Below are positions 7,738 to 14,855 of a DNA stretch of 17,762 nt, in pieces (positions within the stretch are counted from its first letter, which is position 1; each line of letters opens with the position of its first letter). The DNA is from an uncultured Flavobacteriales bacterium. GTDB lineage: Bacteria > Bacteroidota > Bacteroidia > Flavobacteriales > Crocinitomicaceae. The translations under genes and the position numbers were made by a program. The stretch spans positions 1 to 17,762 of the forward strand of contig CAMPIU010000012.1 of NCBI GenBank assembly GCA_946886545.1, in the 5' to 3' direction. Under the pieces are notes generated by a model. The model was not told the DNA's origin and made no database searches. It saw only the letters and a program-made list of their open reading frames with translations.

Positions 7738-9057
7738 ATGGAAGAAAAAACGGGTTTTGAATTATTCAAGCGTATAATTATCAAGCGTTTCAATTTGCGT
7801 CACGAACAAGCGGAAGAAGCTTTAGTGATTGACTCGATTACAAAAAGTTCAGATTTCGTTGGCGCTAATCTTTGGATTCTAATCTTCGCGATCTTAATTG
7901 CATCCATCGGTTTAAATATGAATTCGACGGCAGTAATCATTGGTGCCATGTTGATTTCCCCCCTTATGGGTCCGATCATGGGTGTTGGTCTCGGAATGGG
8001 GATCAACGATTTTGAATTGGTAAAGAAAGGATTGCGTAACCTTTTAATTGCAACGGTAATCGGTATTTCAGCATCCGCCATTTATTTTTGGCTTACCCCC
8101 ATCAACATTGCACGAAACGAATTACTTGCACGAACAAGTCCTTCCGTTTACGATGTCTTCATTGCTTTTTTCGGTGGTCTGGCCGGCGTAGTTGCGGCTA
8201 CAAGAAAGGAAAAAAGTAATGCAATCCCCGGCGTAGCAATTGCAACTGCCCTGATGCCCCCGCTTTGTACAGCCGGATACGGTATCGCAACCGGACATCT
8301 TTATTACTTCCTGGGTGCTTTGTATCTTTACTGCATCAACAGCATTTTCATTTGTATCAGTACATTCCTGATCATTCGTTTGATGAAGTTCAGGAAGAAA
8401 ACGTTCGACGATAAGCATTATGAAAGAAAAGTTTCCAGGTACATTTTATGGACAACTATTATCGCCATATTACCCAGTATTTATCTCACCTATGGGATTA
8501 TCCACAAAAGTCTTTTTGAAAATGCAGCAGAAAAATTCGTCAAAGAGCAATTTAACTATAAGGATACCCAGGTAATCTCTAAAAACTATACATATAGCAG
8601 CGACAAGCAGCAAATTGATTTACTTCTAATCGGGTATGAACTTCCCGCCAAAGCTATTGACTCCATAAAGCGGAATTTGAAAGCTTATAATTTGGAAAAC
8701 ACAAAACTGGTCATTCGTCAGGGCTTGAATGATAAACAGGAAATTGATTTCTCGCAAATCAAAGCAAGTATTATGAAAGAGGTATTTGCTGAGAATCTTT
8801 CTAAGAGTTCGAAGCAGCTTCAAAAAAAGGAATTTCCAAATATCCTTCCTGAGCTAAGGTCGTTGTATCCTGAAATCACTTCGTATAGTGCCACAAAGGT
8901 GGTTCAACACCAATCTGTCTCCAAAGACGACACACTCACAGTAATAATCACGGACTTTTCCAAACCACTCAAAAAAGAAGATCGTTCCAAACTGGAAAGC
9001 TGGTTAAAACACCGGTTTAAAGAAGATACAGTCAAACTGGTAGTTGTTTCACCATAA
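7738..9057 (+). CDS. DUF389 family membrane protein
   Basis: The 439-residue protein has a short cytoplasmic start. A hydrophobic core (about residues 42-217) follows with the family's conserved segments: NSTAVIIGAMLISPLMGPIMGVGLG (62-86), FFGGLAGVVAATR (144-156) and NAIPGVAIATALMPPLCTAGYG (161-182). One more membrane segment (about 235-255) leads to a hydrophilic C-terminal region of about 180 residues. The core is that of DUF389 (the 'uncharacterized hydrophobic protein' family), whose role is not established. The soluble C-terminal part is larger than in minimal members and is probably extracytoplasmic. It is transcribed away from the SulP-nhaA pair and ends 81 bases before a strong bidirectional terminator. 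The ATG at 7738 fits the family's usual beginning. Confidence 0.88.
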   Translation: MEEKTGFELFKRIIIKRFNLRHEQAEEALVIDSITKSSDFVGANLWILIFAILIASIGLNMNSTAVIIGAMLISPLMGPIMGVGLGMGINDFELVKKGLRNLLIATVIGISASAIYFWLTPINIARNELLARTSPSVYDVFIAFFGGLAGVVAATRKEKSNAIPGVAIATALMPPLCTAGYGIATGHLYYFLGALYLYCINSIFICISTFLIIRLMKFRKKTFDDKHYERKVSRYILWTTIIAILPSIYLTYGIIHKSLFENAAEKFVKEQFNYKDTQVISKNYTYSSDKQQIDLLLIGYELPAKAIDSIKRNLKAYNLENTKLVIRQGLNDKQEIDFSQIKASIMKEVFAENLSKSSKQLQKKEFPNILPELRSLYPEITSYSATKVVQHQSVSKDDTLTVIITDFSKPLKKEDRSKLESWLKHRFKEDTVKLVVVSP

Positions 9058-9138
9058 CAAAAAATGCAGTGCTCTTTTTTATACTATAAACGTGTCCCGG
9101 TGTCGATCCGGCAAGAAAAACCAGATTTCTGAACATTA

Positions 9139-9162
9139 AAAAGCGCCATGAGCGGCGCTTTT
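9139..9162. terminator. Bidirectional intrinsic terminator
   Basis: AAAAGCGCC (9139-9147) and GGCGCTTTT (9154-9162) form a perfect 9-bp GC-rich stem with a 6-base loop and A/T runs on both sides. It separates the convergent DUF389 gene (+) and the unknown gene ending at 9189 (-). Confidence 0.9.
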
Positions 9163-9188
9163 AAAATCATAGAAAAGTGAATCCCGGA

Positions 9189-9812
9189 TCAGGCATAAAC
9201 AATGTTTTCCATGCTAAAAACAAATGGCTGTGAGTCTGCCCCAGGACCACCTCCGGTCATAATGATATCCGCTTCAGAAATTCCCAGCAGACTAAGTTCT
9301 GTATTTATATTGGAAATAATGGCCGAGTTTATGACTTCCCCTTGTAAAATTTGAGAAGCCACTCCGATCCAAATGTTAGGTTTAAAGGTGAAAACAGCCT
9401 CCTGTCCCGGGGCAATATTGCTTTTAAGTGCACATACGCTGTTGTCACGAAAGCAATACGCTGAAATACTTCCTGTTTGCAACAAATTTCTTACTCCAAT
9501 TTCCTGGGGATCAACAGCAGGTGTTCCGGACAACTGTAAAATATCTCCAGATTTACTTCGTACCATATCAAACGCTTGTCCAAAAGAAGCGGGTAATTGT
9601 GGGGTGAAATTCCCATATGAATCAGATGCGGCAACTGTAACCTGCATCGGATAGTTAAATGGGTGATTGTCTCCCTGTCCGCAATTATCAATGACTTTCC
9701 AGGCTACAGCCAGTTCGTCTAAGTCAGCAGCGACGTTTTTTTGAAAAATAACAACCTGACTGTTATTTTGATCGTTAGATCGGTTAATGAAATTCAGTTT
9801 AATCGTGTTCAT
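9189..9812 (-). CDS. Protein of unrecognised family
   Basis: A 207-residue product counted from the Met at 9812 (MNTIKLNFINRSNDQNNSQ). The frame can be extended to 9908, right against the dinB stop, but the extra 32 residues look unlike coding sequence. A TAGTTTTG promoter box at 9844-9837 also lies inside that extension, so 9812 is preferred. There is no signal peptide or membrane segment. The sequence is acidic and rich in N, Q, S and G. Landmarks are VIFQKN, NCGQGDNHPF, ASDSYGNFTPQLP, a FTFKPNIWIG strand and a conserved-looking ending (TGGGPGADSQPFVFSMENIVYA). The alternating short strands suggest a beta-rich fold. I do not recognise the family and assign no function. It follows the arsenic unit on the same strand, but its own promoter argues that it is separate. 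Confidence 0.75.
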   Translation of the reverse strand: MNTIKLNFINRSNDQNNSQVVIFQKNVAADLDELAVAWKVIDNCGQGDNHPFNYPMQVTVAASDSYGNFTPQLPASFGQAFDMVRSKSGDILQLSGTPAVDPQEIGVRNLLQTGSISAYCFRDNSVCALKSNIAPGQEAVFTFKPNIWIGVASQILQGEVINSAIISNINTELSLLGISEADIIMTGGGPGADSQPFVFSMENIVYA

Positions 9813-9836
9813 GTGAATAATGGTTTTTATTTGCTC

Positions 9837-9844
9837 CAAAACTA
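9837..9844 (-). promoter_or_regulatory. Promoter -7 box for the unrecognised gene
   Basis: CAAAACTA on the plus strand reads TAGTTTTG on the minus strand, a full match to TAnnTTTG, 24 bases ahead of the ATG at 9812. The upstream -33 region is T-rich without a clean TTG. It decides in favour of the 9812 start over 9908. Confidence 0.5.
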
Positions 9845-9908
9845 ATGGATTTTTGGTAAAAGGGAAAAACCATCGTAAATTAAGCCAGCAAATAATCCCA
9901 TCCCTCAA

Positions 9909-10361
9909 TCAGGAACCATATTTTTTTATGATCGCCAATTGACCTGCGTGGTAGGCTGTATGAGAAATGATCCTTCCGAAAGCTTCTGCTTTTGATTTAA
10001 CTCCGAATTCCTTTGTTTCCACTGTTTCGTCCCATGAATCATCATCCTGTTGCGAAATCGCAGACAAAACAGTTTTAAATGAATGATCTAAGTACTCACG
10101 CAATTCACTTAAATCGATCCATTCACCGGTATCTTTTTGATCGATAACCGTTTGCGCTTTAACTTTCACCTCTTCTAATTGGAAGACATTTTTTGAAAAC
10201 AATAACTCCACATCACCAATATGGCGCATGAGGAAACCACAACTATTCGGGCAGGGGTTCAGTTTTTTAGGCAGGTCTTCTGCGTTGATTGTGTTGAGAA
10301 CCAATTGAAGCCTTGTTCTGGCTTCCTGATACGCTTCATAAAACATTTTTGTCGTTTCCAT
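9909..10361 (-). CDS. DinB/YfiT-fold protein, possible thiol transferase
   Basis: A 150-residue four-helix-bundle protein of the DinB superfamily. The metal triad expected for the fold is visible: H47 (LMRHIGDVE) with H134 and H138 (SHTAYHAGQ). A Cys pair at 37 and 41 (NPCPNSCGF) lies close to the first His. Its ATG overlaps the stop codon of the ArsG gene by one base (TAATG), so translation is probably coupled and the gene is the last of the arsenic/thiol unit. Known DinB/YfiT proteins include metal-dependent bacillithiol and mycothiol transferases, and the context makes a thiol-conjugation role attractive, but this is inference. Many DinB proteins have no known role. No separate promoter is seen. 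Confidence 0.85.
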   Translation of the reverse strand: METTKMFYEAYQEARTRLQLVLNTINAEDLPKKLNPCPNSCGFLMRHIGDVELLFSKNVFQLEEVKVKAQTVIDQKDTGEWIDLSELREYLDHSFKTVLSAISQQDDDSWDETVETKEFGVKSKAEAFGRIISHTAYHAGQLAIIKKYGS

Positions 10362-11071
10362 TATTCAATCACCTTTAAATAAATCAATACATAATATAAT
10401 CCGGTAAGAATAAAGAGTATCGCTGCGATATAACGCATTACCTTTTCAATTTGTGTGATCCGTTTGAAATAAACTCCCAATTTCTCAATACTAAAAGCAA
10501 TAATCAAGGTAAAGAACAACACCAGGGATCCTGCTCCGATTGCAAAAAATAAAGGCAGCGTTATTCCCATTTCACTTTCAATGGTCATCGGGATCAGCAT
10601 TCCGAAATACATGGCTCCACTATACGGACAAAATGCCATCGCAAATAAAACACCTAGCAGAAAGGAACCTAACAAGCCCTTGTCCTTGAATTTATCACCC
10701 AGTTTCTCTTTTAAACTAGATTTACCGAGGAAATTGAACTTAATGACATTGAGCATGATCAAACCAATAATAATCATCACAGGACCGAGAAATTTCTCCC
10801 CGTTTCCCTGGAAAAACCTCGCTACGTGGAATTTACTGGCACCCATTGAAATGATCATTGCAATAGCCGTGTACGTGAACGCCAGACCCAGTGTGTAAAG
10901 AAAACCACTCAGTAAGATTTTCCTTTTACCTTGCAGAGTCCGTGCAATATAAGCCGTAGCAGTAATGTTTGTTGCCAACGGACAAGGGCTGATTGCAGTT
11001 AACAAACCCAAAGCCCATGCTGACAAGATAGGCCAGGAGGCATTGTCAACCAGCTGATTTAACCACTCCAT
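10361..11071 (-). CDS. arsG: ArsG-like permease (CcdA/DsbD-type membrane fold)
   Basis: A 236-residue integral membrane protein with about six hydrophobic segments. Two Cys-Pro motifs lie in the symmetric positions typical of the CcdA/DsbD/LysE-like fold: SPCPLATNITATAYIA (C30) and AFCPYSGAMYFG (C148). A lysine-rich loop (about 117-133) divides the halves. Length and pairing with an ArsF-type thioredoxin lipoprotein match ArsG of the arsEFG operon known from Shewanella, where ArsG exports aminoaromatic arsenicals formed from nitro-compounds. That substrate is carried over from the family and not shown here. An alternative is a CcdA-like electron transporter feeding the ArsF thioredoxin domain. 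The gene overlaps both neighbours by one base (TAATG junctions at 11071 and 10361), implying tightly coupled translation. Confidence 0.8.
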   Translation of the reverse strand: MEWLNQLVDNASWPILSAWALGLLTAISPCPLATNITATAYIARTLQGKRKILLSGFLYTLGLAFTYTAIAMIISMGASKFHVARFFQGNGEKFLGPVMIIIGLIMLNVIKFNFLGKSSLKEKLGDKFKDKGLLGSFLLGVLFAMAFCPYSGAMYFGMLIPMTIESEMGITLPLFFAIGAGSLVLFFTLIIAFSIEKLGVYFKRITQIEKVMRYIAAILFILTGLYYVLIYLKVIE

Positions 11072-11511
11072 TAGTTCAGTTTTTCCTGAATCATTTTTTC
11101 CAATTCCTTTTCAAAAGCTGTCTGATCACCATTTGCAAATTCAAAAGCGAAATTGCTCCAATCCGTAATCTGATCTTTTCCATTTTCCACTTTATTAATC
11201 ATCAAAGCGGTTCCGGTTGCTTCAAATTTCTCAGCTAGTTCATAATTCGATTCATCATCCACATCAACAACCTGATAGACAATTGCCCCGGATTTCAATT
11301 CATCTTTGAAGTATTTATCTAACGTTGATTTGGTATATGACTTCATGTGCTTACATGTTTCACATTGACGTGTTCCGTGGAAAGCATAAATTTTCAATCC
11401 ATCCTTTTGCTCAACGTTTGCTGATGCCGAGTTCTTTTCTCCACTTGTTCCGGTAGTACAAGAAAAAACCGAAAACAAAGCAATAACAATTATTGGGATA
11501 ATATTTCTCAT
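11071..11511 (-). CDS. arsF: ArsF-like thioredoxin-fold lipoprotein
   Basis: A 146-residue exported lipoprotein: signal peptide MRNIIPIIVIALFSVFSC with the lipidated Cys at 18, then a short linker and a thioredoxin-like domain (about 38-144). The redox motif RQCETC places C50 and C53 after the first strand (IYAFHGT), as in thioredoxins. The sequence pattern (HGTRQCETCKHM... VDVDDESNYELAEKFEATGTALMI) is that of the family named ArsF, a proposed subunit reducing nitro-aryl arsenicals. The reaction is inferred from the family and from the ArsG gene that overlaps its stop. It would act at the outer face of the inner membrane or in the periplasm. It sits 10 bases after the rhodanese lipoprotein gene. 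Confidence 0.82.
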   Translation of the reverse strand: MRNIIPIIVIALFSVFSCTTGTSGEKNSASANVEQKDGLKIYAFHGTRQCETCKHMKSYTKSTLDKYFKDELKSGAIVYQVVDVDDESNYELAEKFEATGTALMINKVENGKDQITDWSNFAFEFANGDQTAFEKELEKMIQEKLN

Positions 11512-11521
11512 AGAACGTATC

Positions 11522-12118
11522 TTACTTTTTTTCGGTGGTACAACACGCTTTGTCTTTTTCCTTGCATGCTGTCTTTTCCGAATCGCTGCATTTCACGTTC
11601 TCTTTGCATGTGCCATCAGGTTTGCATTTTTCGCTGGTCGGATTTTCGCAACAAGCTTTTTCAACTTTTGGTTTACAAGTCCCATCCGGATTGCAATCAG
11701 CAGATTTCGGATCTGAACAGCAAGATTTACCTTCAATAACCGGATAGTTAAATGCTGTCCATTCCTTTATTCCTCCAGTCATGCTGGAAGCATTGGTAAA
11801 CCCGTTTTTTTGTAAAATCCCCAATGCTTTCTTACTTCTGATTCCAGACTTGCATACCAGTACCAATTGTTTGTCCTTTGGCAGTTTGTTCAGGTTTTGT
11901 TCCAATTCATCCATTGGAATATTGATCTTGTTTTTAACATCAAAATCCGATTCGGTAATTTCCCCTTTTGTTCTGACGTCCACAAACAAAACGTCTTTTT
12001 TTGATAGCTCCAAGGCTTTTTTCGGATCAATTTCCTTAGCTTCATTTTCGCTTGTGTTTCCACACGACTGCATTAAAGAAACCAATGCAAGAGTTGTAAT
12101 AATCAGTACTTTTTTCAT
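11522..12118 (-). CDS. Rhodanese lipoprotein with metallothionein-like Cys-rich tail
   Basis: A 198-residue lipoprotein: signal peptide with lipidated C19 (LMQSC), a single rhodanese domain (about 30-128) with active Cys at 89 in CKSGIRS, and then a 70-residue tail. The tail holds twelve Cys at 133, 134, 142, 148, 156, 157, 165, 171, 177, 185, 192 and 193. Two units have the form CC-x7-C-x5-C with an exact 23-residue period (133 to 156, 142 to 165, 148 to 171), each including PDGTCK. The domain would transfer sulfane sulfur; the tail looks suited to bind soft metal or arsenite. Stand-alone rhodaneses lack such an extension. The gene begins 2 bases after the OsmC gene ends and lies 10 bases before arsF. 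The fusion of the two activities is seen; the metal and function are inferred. Confidence 0.88.
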   Translation of the reverse strand: MKKVLIITTLALVSLMQSCGNTSENEAKEIDPKKALELSKKDVLFVDVRTKGEITESDFDVKNKINIPMDELEQNLNKLPKDKQLVLVCKSGIRSKKALGILQKNGFTNASSMTGGIKEWTAFNYPVIEGKSCCSDPKSADCNPDGTCKPKVEKACCENPTSEKCKPDGTCKENVKCSDSEKTACKEKDKACCTTEKK

Positions 12119-12120
12119 CT

Positions 12121-12558
12121 TTACTGTGTTTTAATTTGGGGTTCAAAAATAATAGCAGATTTAATGGAATTCGAGATCATACAGGCTTTTTCACTCATTT
12201 CCAGAATTCTCAATGCTCTTTCCGGGTTTAGGTCTGTAGAAATCGTTAGAATTGGTTTGAGAACAATTTCAGAAACCAACCATTTTCCCTCCACTTTTTC
12301 AATTGTTCCTATTGCATTGGATTCGAAACTGATGAAATCGATCTTTGAATTTTCTGCAATGGATAAAAAGGTGGTCATGAGACAGGAATTAACGGCTGCC
12401 ACGAAAAGATGTTCCGGAGACCAAACACCTGCTATTCCCTTTGGAAATTCAGGAGGTGTTACCACTTCAATCTGTTCGGTAAGAATCGGAGAACTAACGA
12501 CTCCTTTTCTGTCATTCAACCACTGAAGATTTACTTCGTAAGCGTGTTTTTCATTCAT
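12121..12558 (-). CDS. OsmC/Ohr-family thiol peroxidase
   Basis: The 145-residue protein has the OsmC fold signature: an N-terminal strand, SPEHLFVAAVNSCLMTTFL with the peroxidatic Cys at 59, and the resolving Cys at 126 in MSEKACMISNSIKS. Members reduce organic and sulfur hydroperoxides through the two cysteines. It is in the same strand-run as two rhodaneses and a thioredoxin, with a 3-base gap from the permease gene upstream, so it probably protects against oxidised or persulfidated thiols formed by the system. The substrate is not shown. Length is normal for the YhfA-like subgroup. The start MNEKHAYEVNLQW fits the family. Confidence 0.88.
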   Translation of the reverse strand: MNEKHAYEVNLQWLNDRKGVVSSPILTEQIEVVTPPEFPKGIAGVWSPEHLFVAAVNSCLMTTFLSIAENSKIDFISFESNAIGTIEKVEGKWLVSEIVLKPILTISTDLNPERALRILEMSEKACMISNSIKSAIIFEPQIKTQ

Positions 12559-12561
12559 TAT

Positions 12562-13539
12562 TTAGAGAATTATATTAAACAAATAGCCTGAAACGATAAT
12601 GCAGGCAGCTACCACACCGAAGAAGATCATCAACATTTTTGTTGTCATTACTTTCTTCAGTAAAAGTCCTTCGGGAATTGATAATCCCACAACTGCCATT
12701 GTAAAAGCGATTGCTGTACCTATTGGAATCCCTTTTTGAACCAGAACTTCCATTATTGGCAAGACACCTGCAGCATTACTATACATCGGAACACCTGCAA
12801 TTACAGCAATCGGGACAGCAAATGGATTATCGGAAGTAATATATTTTTCGAAAAAACCGGTTGGGATAAATCCATGCATTATACCTCCTATTGCAATACC
12901 AATTAAAATGTATATGGAAACTCCTTTTACTATCCCTAATGATTCATTTAAAATAGAAGGAATACGCTGGCGAAAAGTTTGGTGATTCGACTCTTCTTCC
13001 TGATCAACTATCTGTTTGTTTTCCAGTATTTTTTGAACCCACGGAGTGAGCATTCGTTCAAGTTTCATACGTCCAAGAATGTACCCCGCAACCATCGATA
13101 AAATTATCCCGCTGATTACATAAACAATTGTCACCTTCCAACCAAACATTCCTATGAATAGTGCAACTGAAACGGCGTCCACCAAAGGAGATGAGATTAA
13201 AAAAGCTAAAGTTACTCCCAAAGGAATACCTCCTTTTACGAACCCTATAAACAAAGGAACAGAAGAACAGGAACAAAAAGGGGTGATAGTTCCAAAGAAG
13301 GAAGCAAGGAAATAATCTAGTCCGTACCATTTTCGCCTGGTGAGAAAATTGCGTACTTTATCAATTGGGAAATAGGAATTAATGACTCCCATTACCATCG
13401 TAATGATAAAAAGCAAAATAAAAATCTTAACCGTATCGTAGACAAAGAAGTTTAAAGCATCTCCCAGCTTACTTCCTTCCGAAATATTAAAAACAGAATA
13501 GATTAAAATATCAGCCAAATATTGAAGCCAATCAAACAT
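12562..13539 (-). CDS. ArsP/DUF318-type permease
   Basis: A 325-residue integral membrane protein with eight or so hydrophobic segments. It carries the DUF318/YraQ/ArsP signature: the FGTITPFCSCSSVPLFIGF motif with C89 and C91 in the first half, followed by GIPLGVTLAFLISSPLVDAV. A matching VPMYSNAAGVLPI segment lies in the second half, with a charged cytoplasmic loop (about 157-200) between. ArsP from Campylobacter exports methylarsenite and trivalent aromatic arsenicals, and the Cys pair in TPFCSCSS agrees with As(III) binding. Other members of the family are of unknown substrate, so ArsP is the likely but not certain identity. It lies 32 bases after the small rhodanese gene and 3 bases before the OsmC gene. 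Confidence 0.85.
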   Translation of the reverse strand: MFDWLQYLADILIYSVFNISEGSKLGDALNFFVYDTVKIFILLFIITMVMGVINSYFPIDKVRNFLTRRKWYGLDYFLASFFGTITPFCSCSSVPLFIGFVKGGIPLGVTLAFLISSPLVDAVSVALFIGMFGWKVTIVYVISGIILSMVAGYILGRMKLERMLTPWVQKILENKQIVDQEEESNHQTFRQRIPSILNESLGIVKGVSIYILIGIAIGGIMHGFIPTGFFEKYITSDNPFAVPIAVIAGVPMYSNAAGVLPIMEVLVQKGIPIGTAIAFTMAVVGLSIPEGLLLKKVMTTKMLMIFFGVVAACIIVSGYLFNIIL

Positions 13540-13571
13540 GATTTATTCTGTATTTGAATTGTTTCATCGTT

Positions 13572-13955
13572 TTAACAACATTTACTGCCATCAGAAGAAT
13601 TTCCTAAAACAGAGGCATTATTTCCTTTGGTTGGAAATCCTTTTTCTGCCCATCGGATCATTCCGTATTGCATGTTTACTACCTTCTCCCGATCATAACC
13701 GTGATTGATCAGGAAGCCCGCAGCTCTCAAACTTCTTCCTCCACTTCTGCAAACAAGTACAACATCTCTGTCTTTGGGCACTTCCTGAAAACGATCTTCA
13801 AATTCGCTCAACGGGATATGGATTATTTCAGGAACATCATAAGCCAATTCACTCACCTCATCCGCTTCACGCACATCAATTAGCACCGCTCCATTTCTGA
13901 CCCAATCCTGAGTCGTTGTCGGGCAAATTTCTTTTACCAATGATTGACTTTCCAT
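13572..13955 (-). CDS. Single-domain rhodanese with C-terminal CC
   Basis: A 127-residue cytoplasmic rhodanese domain without a signal peptide. Landmarks are VLIDVREADEV (about 24-34), HIPLSEF, and the active loop CRSGGRS with C69 followed by the helix LRAAGFL. C11 is an extra cysteine near the start. The C-terminus extends past the usual domain end to SSDGSKCC, giving a vicinal pair at 126-127. It would move sulfane sulfur to a thiol acceptor. The pair suggests a metalloid-binding or relay tip, which is inference. It begins 7 bases after the small thioredoxin gene and lies 32 bases before the ArsP-like permease gene, so it is part of the arsR2 unit. Confidence 0.88.
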   Translation of the reverse strand: MESQSLVKEICPTTTQDWVRNGAVLIDVREADEVSELAYDVPEIIHIPLSEFEDRFQEVPKDRDVVLVCRSGGRSLRAAGFLINHGYDREKVVNMQYGMIRWAEKGFPTKGNNASVLGNSSDGSKCC

Positions 13956-13962
13956 GATTCCG

Positions 13963-14199
13963 CTATTTCAGTAATGCTACGATTTCTCCAATTGTTGCAA
14001 CCCTTCCTTTGATTTTGATTTCTTCATCGATCATTAAAACCGGAGTGGTTAAAACATTGTATTTCATCATTTCTTCAATGTCCTCAATTTTAGTGACATC
14101 CGCTTCAATATCAACCTGTTTTAATGCTTCCAGAACATTATTGTAAGTTGTTTTGCATTTTGGGCACCCGGGACCCAAAACTTTTATATGCTTTTTCAT
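13963..14199 (-). CDS. Small thioredoxin-fold protein (redox-active disulfide protein)
   Basis: The 78-residue protein is a compact thioredoxin/glutaredoxin fold: MKKHIKVLGPGCPKC (C12, C15) gives the CxxC at the start of helix 1, and TTPVLMIDEE contains the cis-Pro of the fold. Length agrees with the redox-active disulfide protein 2 family. It is cytoplasmic (no signal). It sits between arsR2 (92 bases upstream) and the rhodanese, so it probably supplies electrons for or exchanges thiols with the other members. Whether it equals ArsE of the arsEFG set is a possibility I cannot confirm, because I do not recall a diagnostic motif for ArsE. Confidence 0.85.
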   Translation of the reverse strand: MKKHIKVLGPGCPKCKTTYNNVLEALKQVDIEADVTKIEDIEEMMKYNVLTTPVLMIDEEIKIKGRVATIGEIVALLK

Positions 14200-14291
14200 T
14201 TATTCCTTATTTATCACAAAGTTAAAACACCTTTCCTTTCGTGAAATGACGAACATCATACTCTAAAGAGATTAACATGATATTTATCACT

Positions 14292-14582
14292 TTAATCAAA
14301 AAAACCAATTAACACGCCTTTGGCCAAGTACCAATTTTCTTTATTAATACAGTATTTTGTTTTAGGAGGAGTAATCTCACCTTGGATCAATCCGGCTTCT
14401 TTCAAAACTTTTAAATGCTGTGACAATGTACTATTTGCAATAGGAAGCTCCTCAGCCATATCTCCGTGATAACAACAACTTTGCTTATTTAACAAATCAA
14501 GAATTGCAATCCGGGCAGGATGCCCCAGTGCATCACCAAAACGGGCAATCAGTAATTGTTTGTCTGTGAATTTTTGATCCAT
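14292..14582 (-). CDS. ArsR-family repressor (ArsR2)
   Basis: The 96-residue winged-helix regulator has the full family pattern: ALGHPARIAILDLLN, then a metal-loop cysteine pair (C36, C37 in QSCCYHGD), then the recognition helix STLSQHLKVLKEAGLI (51-66) and the wing with KYCINKENW (C78). The C36-C37 pair sits where E. coli ArsR has ELCVCDL, so As(III) or a similar soft ligand is probably bound there, with C78 as a possible third ligand. Ligand binding would release the operator. Its own promoter carries a perfect palindrome (14607-14622), so autoregulation is likely. It is followed by the thioredoxin, rhodanese and permease genes. Confidence 0.9.
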   Translation of the reverse strand: MDQKFTDKQLLIARFGDALGHPARIAILDLLNKQSCCYHGDMAEELPIANSTLSQHLKVLKEAGLIQGEITPPKTKYCINKENWYLAKGVLIGFFD

Positions 14583-14596
14583 ATTTATTCTCCCAT

Positions 14597-14625
14597 CAAT
14601 TCTATATTCGTAATATTACGAACAA
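14597..14625 (-). promoter_or_regulatory. arsR2 promoter
   Basis: On the minus strand TTG (plus-strand 14623-14625) and TAGAATTG (14597-14604), one mismatch from TAnnTTTG, are separated by 18 bases. The whole spacer holds the palindrome at 14607-14622. Confidence 0.55.
14607..14622. promoter_or_regulatory. Perfect 16-bp palindrome, candidate ArsR2 operator
   Basis: TTCGTAATATTACGAA is identical on both strands. It lies entirely between the -33 and -7 elements of the arsR2 promoter, so a bound repressor would exclude RNA polymerase. A related half-site (TCGTAATAT) occurs before arsR1 at 17743-17751. Confidence 0.7.
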
Positions 14626-14855
14626 TAATTAAATGAGCGAAGAATTGGACTAGAATTTATTTCTGGAAACAGCTAACAACAAACCAGTTTCGATCAAAAA
14701 CCAATGACCATCTTTCATTCGGTGGCTGATGGGTAACAGATATTTTTCATTGCATTAAGGCATTTGACTTACTCAAAAACAGGCGCGGTCTGATAGAAAA
14801 GGGAAGAAAATCCTATGCATCTGCCGAACACTTCTATCTATCATAACATTAACGA
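14626..14855. other. Gap between acr3 and the arsR2 promoter
   Basis: About 230 bases without a credible gene. I find no intrinsic terminator for acr3 here and no clear hairpin. The sequence carries only upstream DNA of arsR2. Confidence 0.4.

Noticed and set aside
9813..9908. 32-codon N-terminal extension of the unrecognised protein
   Set aside because: Overlaps the predicted promoter box, is unlike the rest of the protein and starts against the dinB stop by chance.
11535..12134. Plus-strand frames of 70 and 117 codons opposite the Cys-rich rhodanese
   Set aside because: Antisense shadows of the repeat-containing tail and rhodanese domain; the minus frame has a lipobox and catalytic loop.
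13058..13330. 90-codon minus-strand frame inside the permease gene
   Set aside because: Different frame of the ArsP-like gene; no motif, and the main frame carries the FCSCSS signature.
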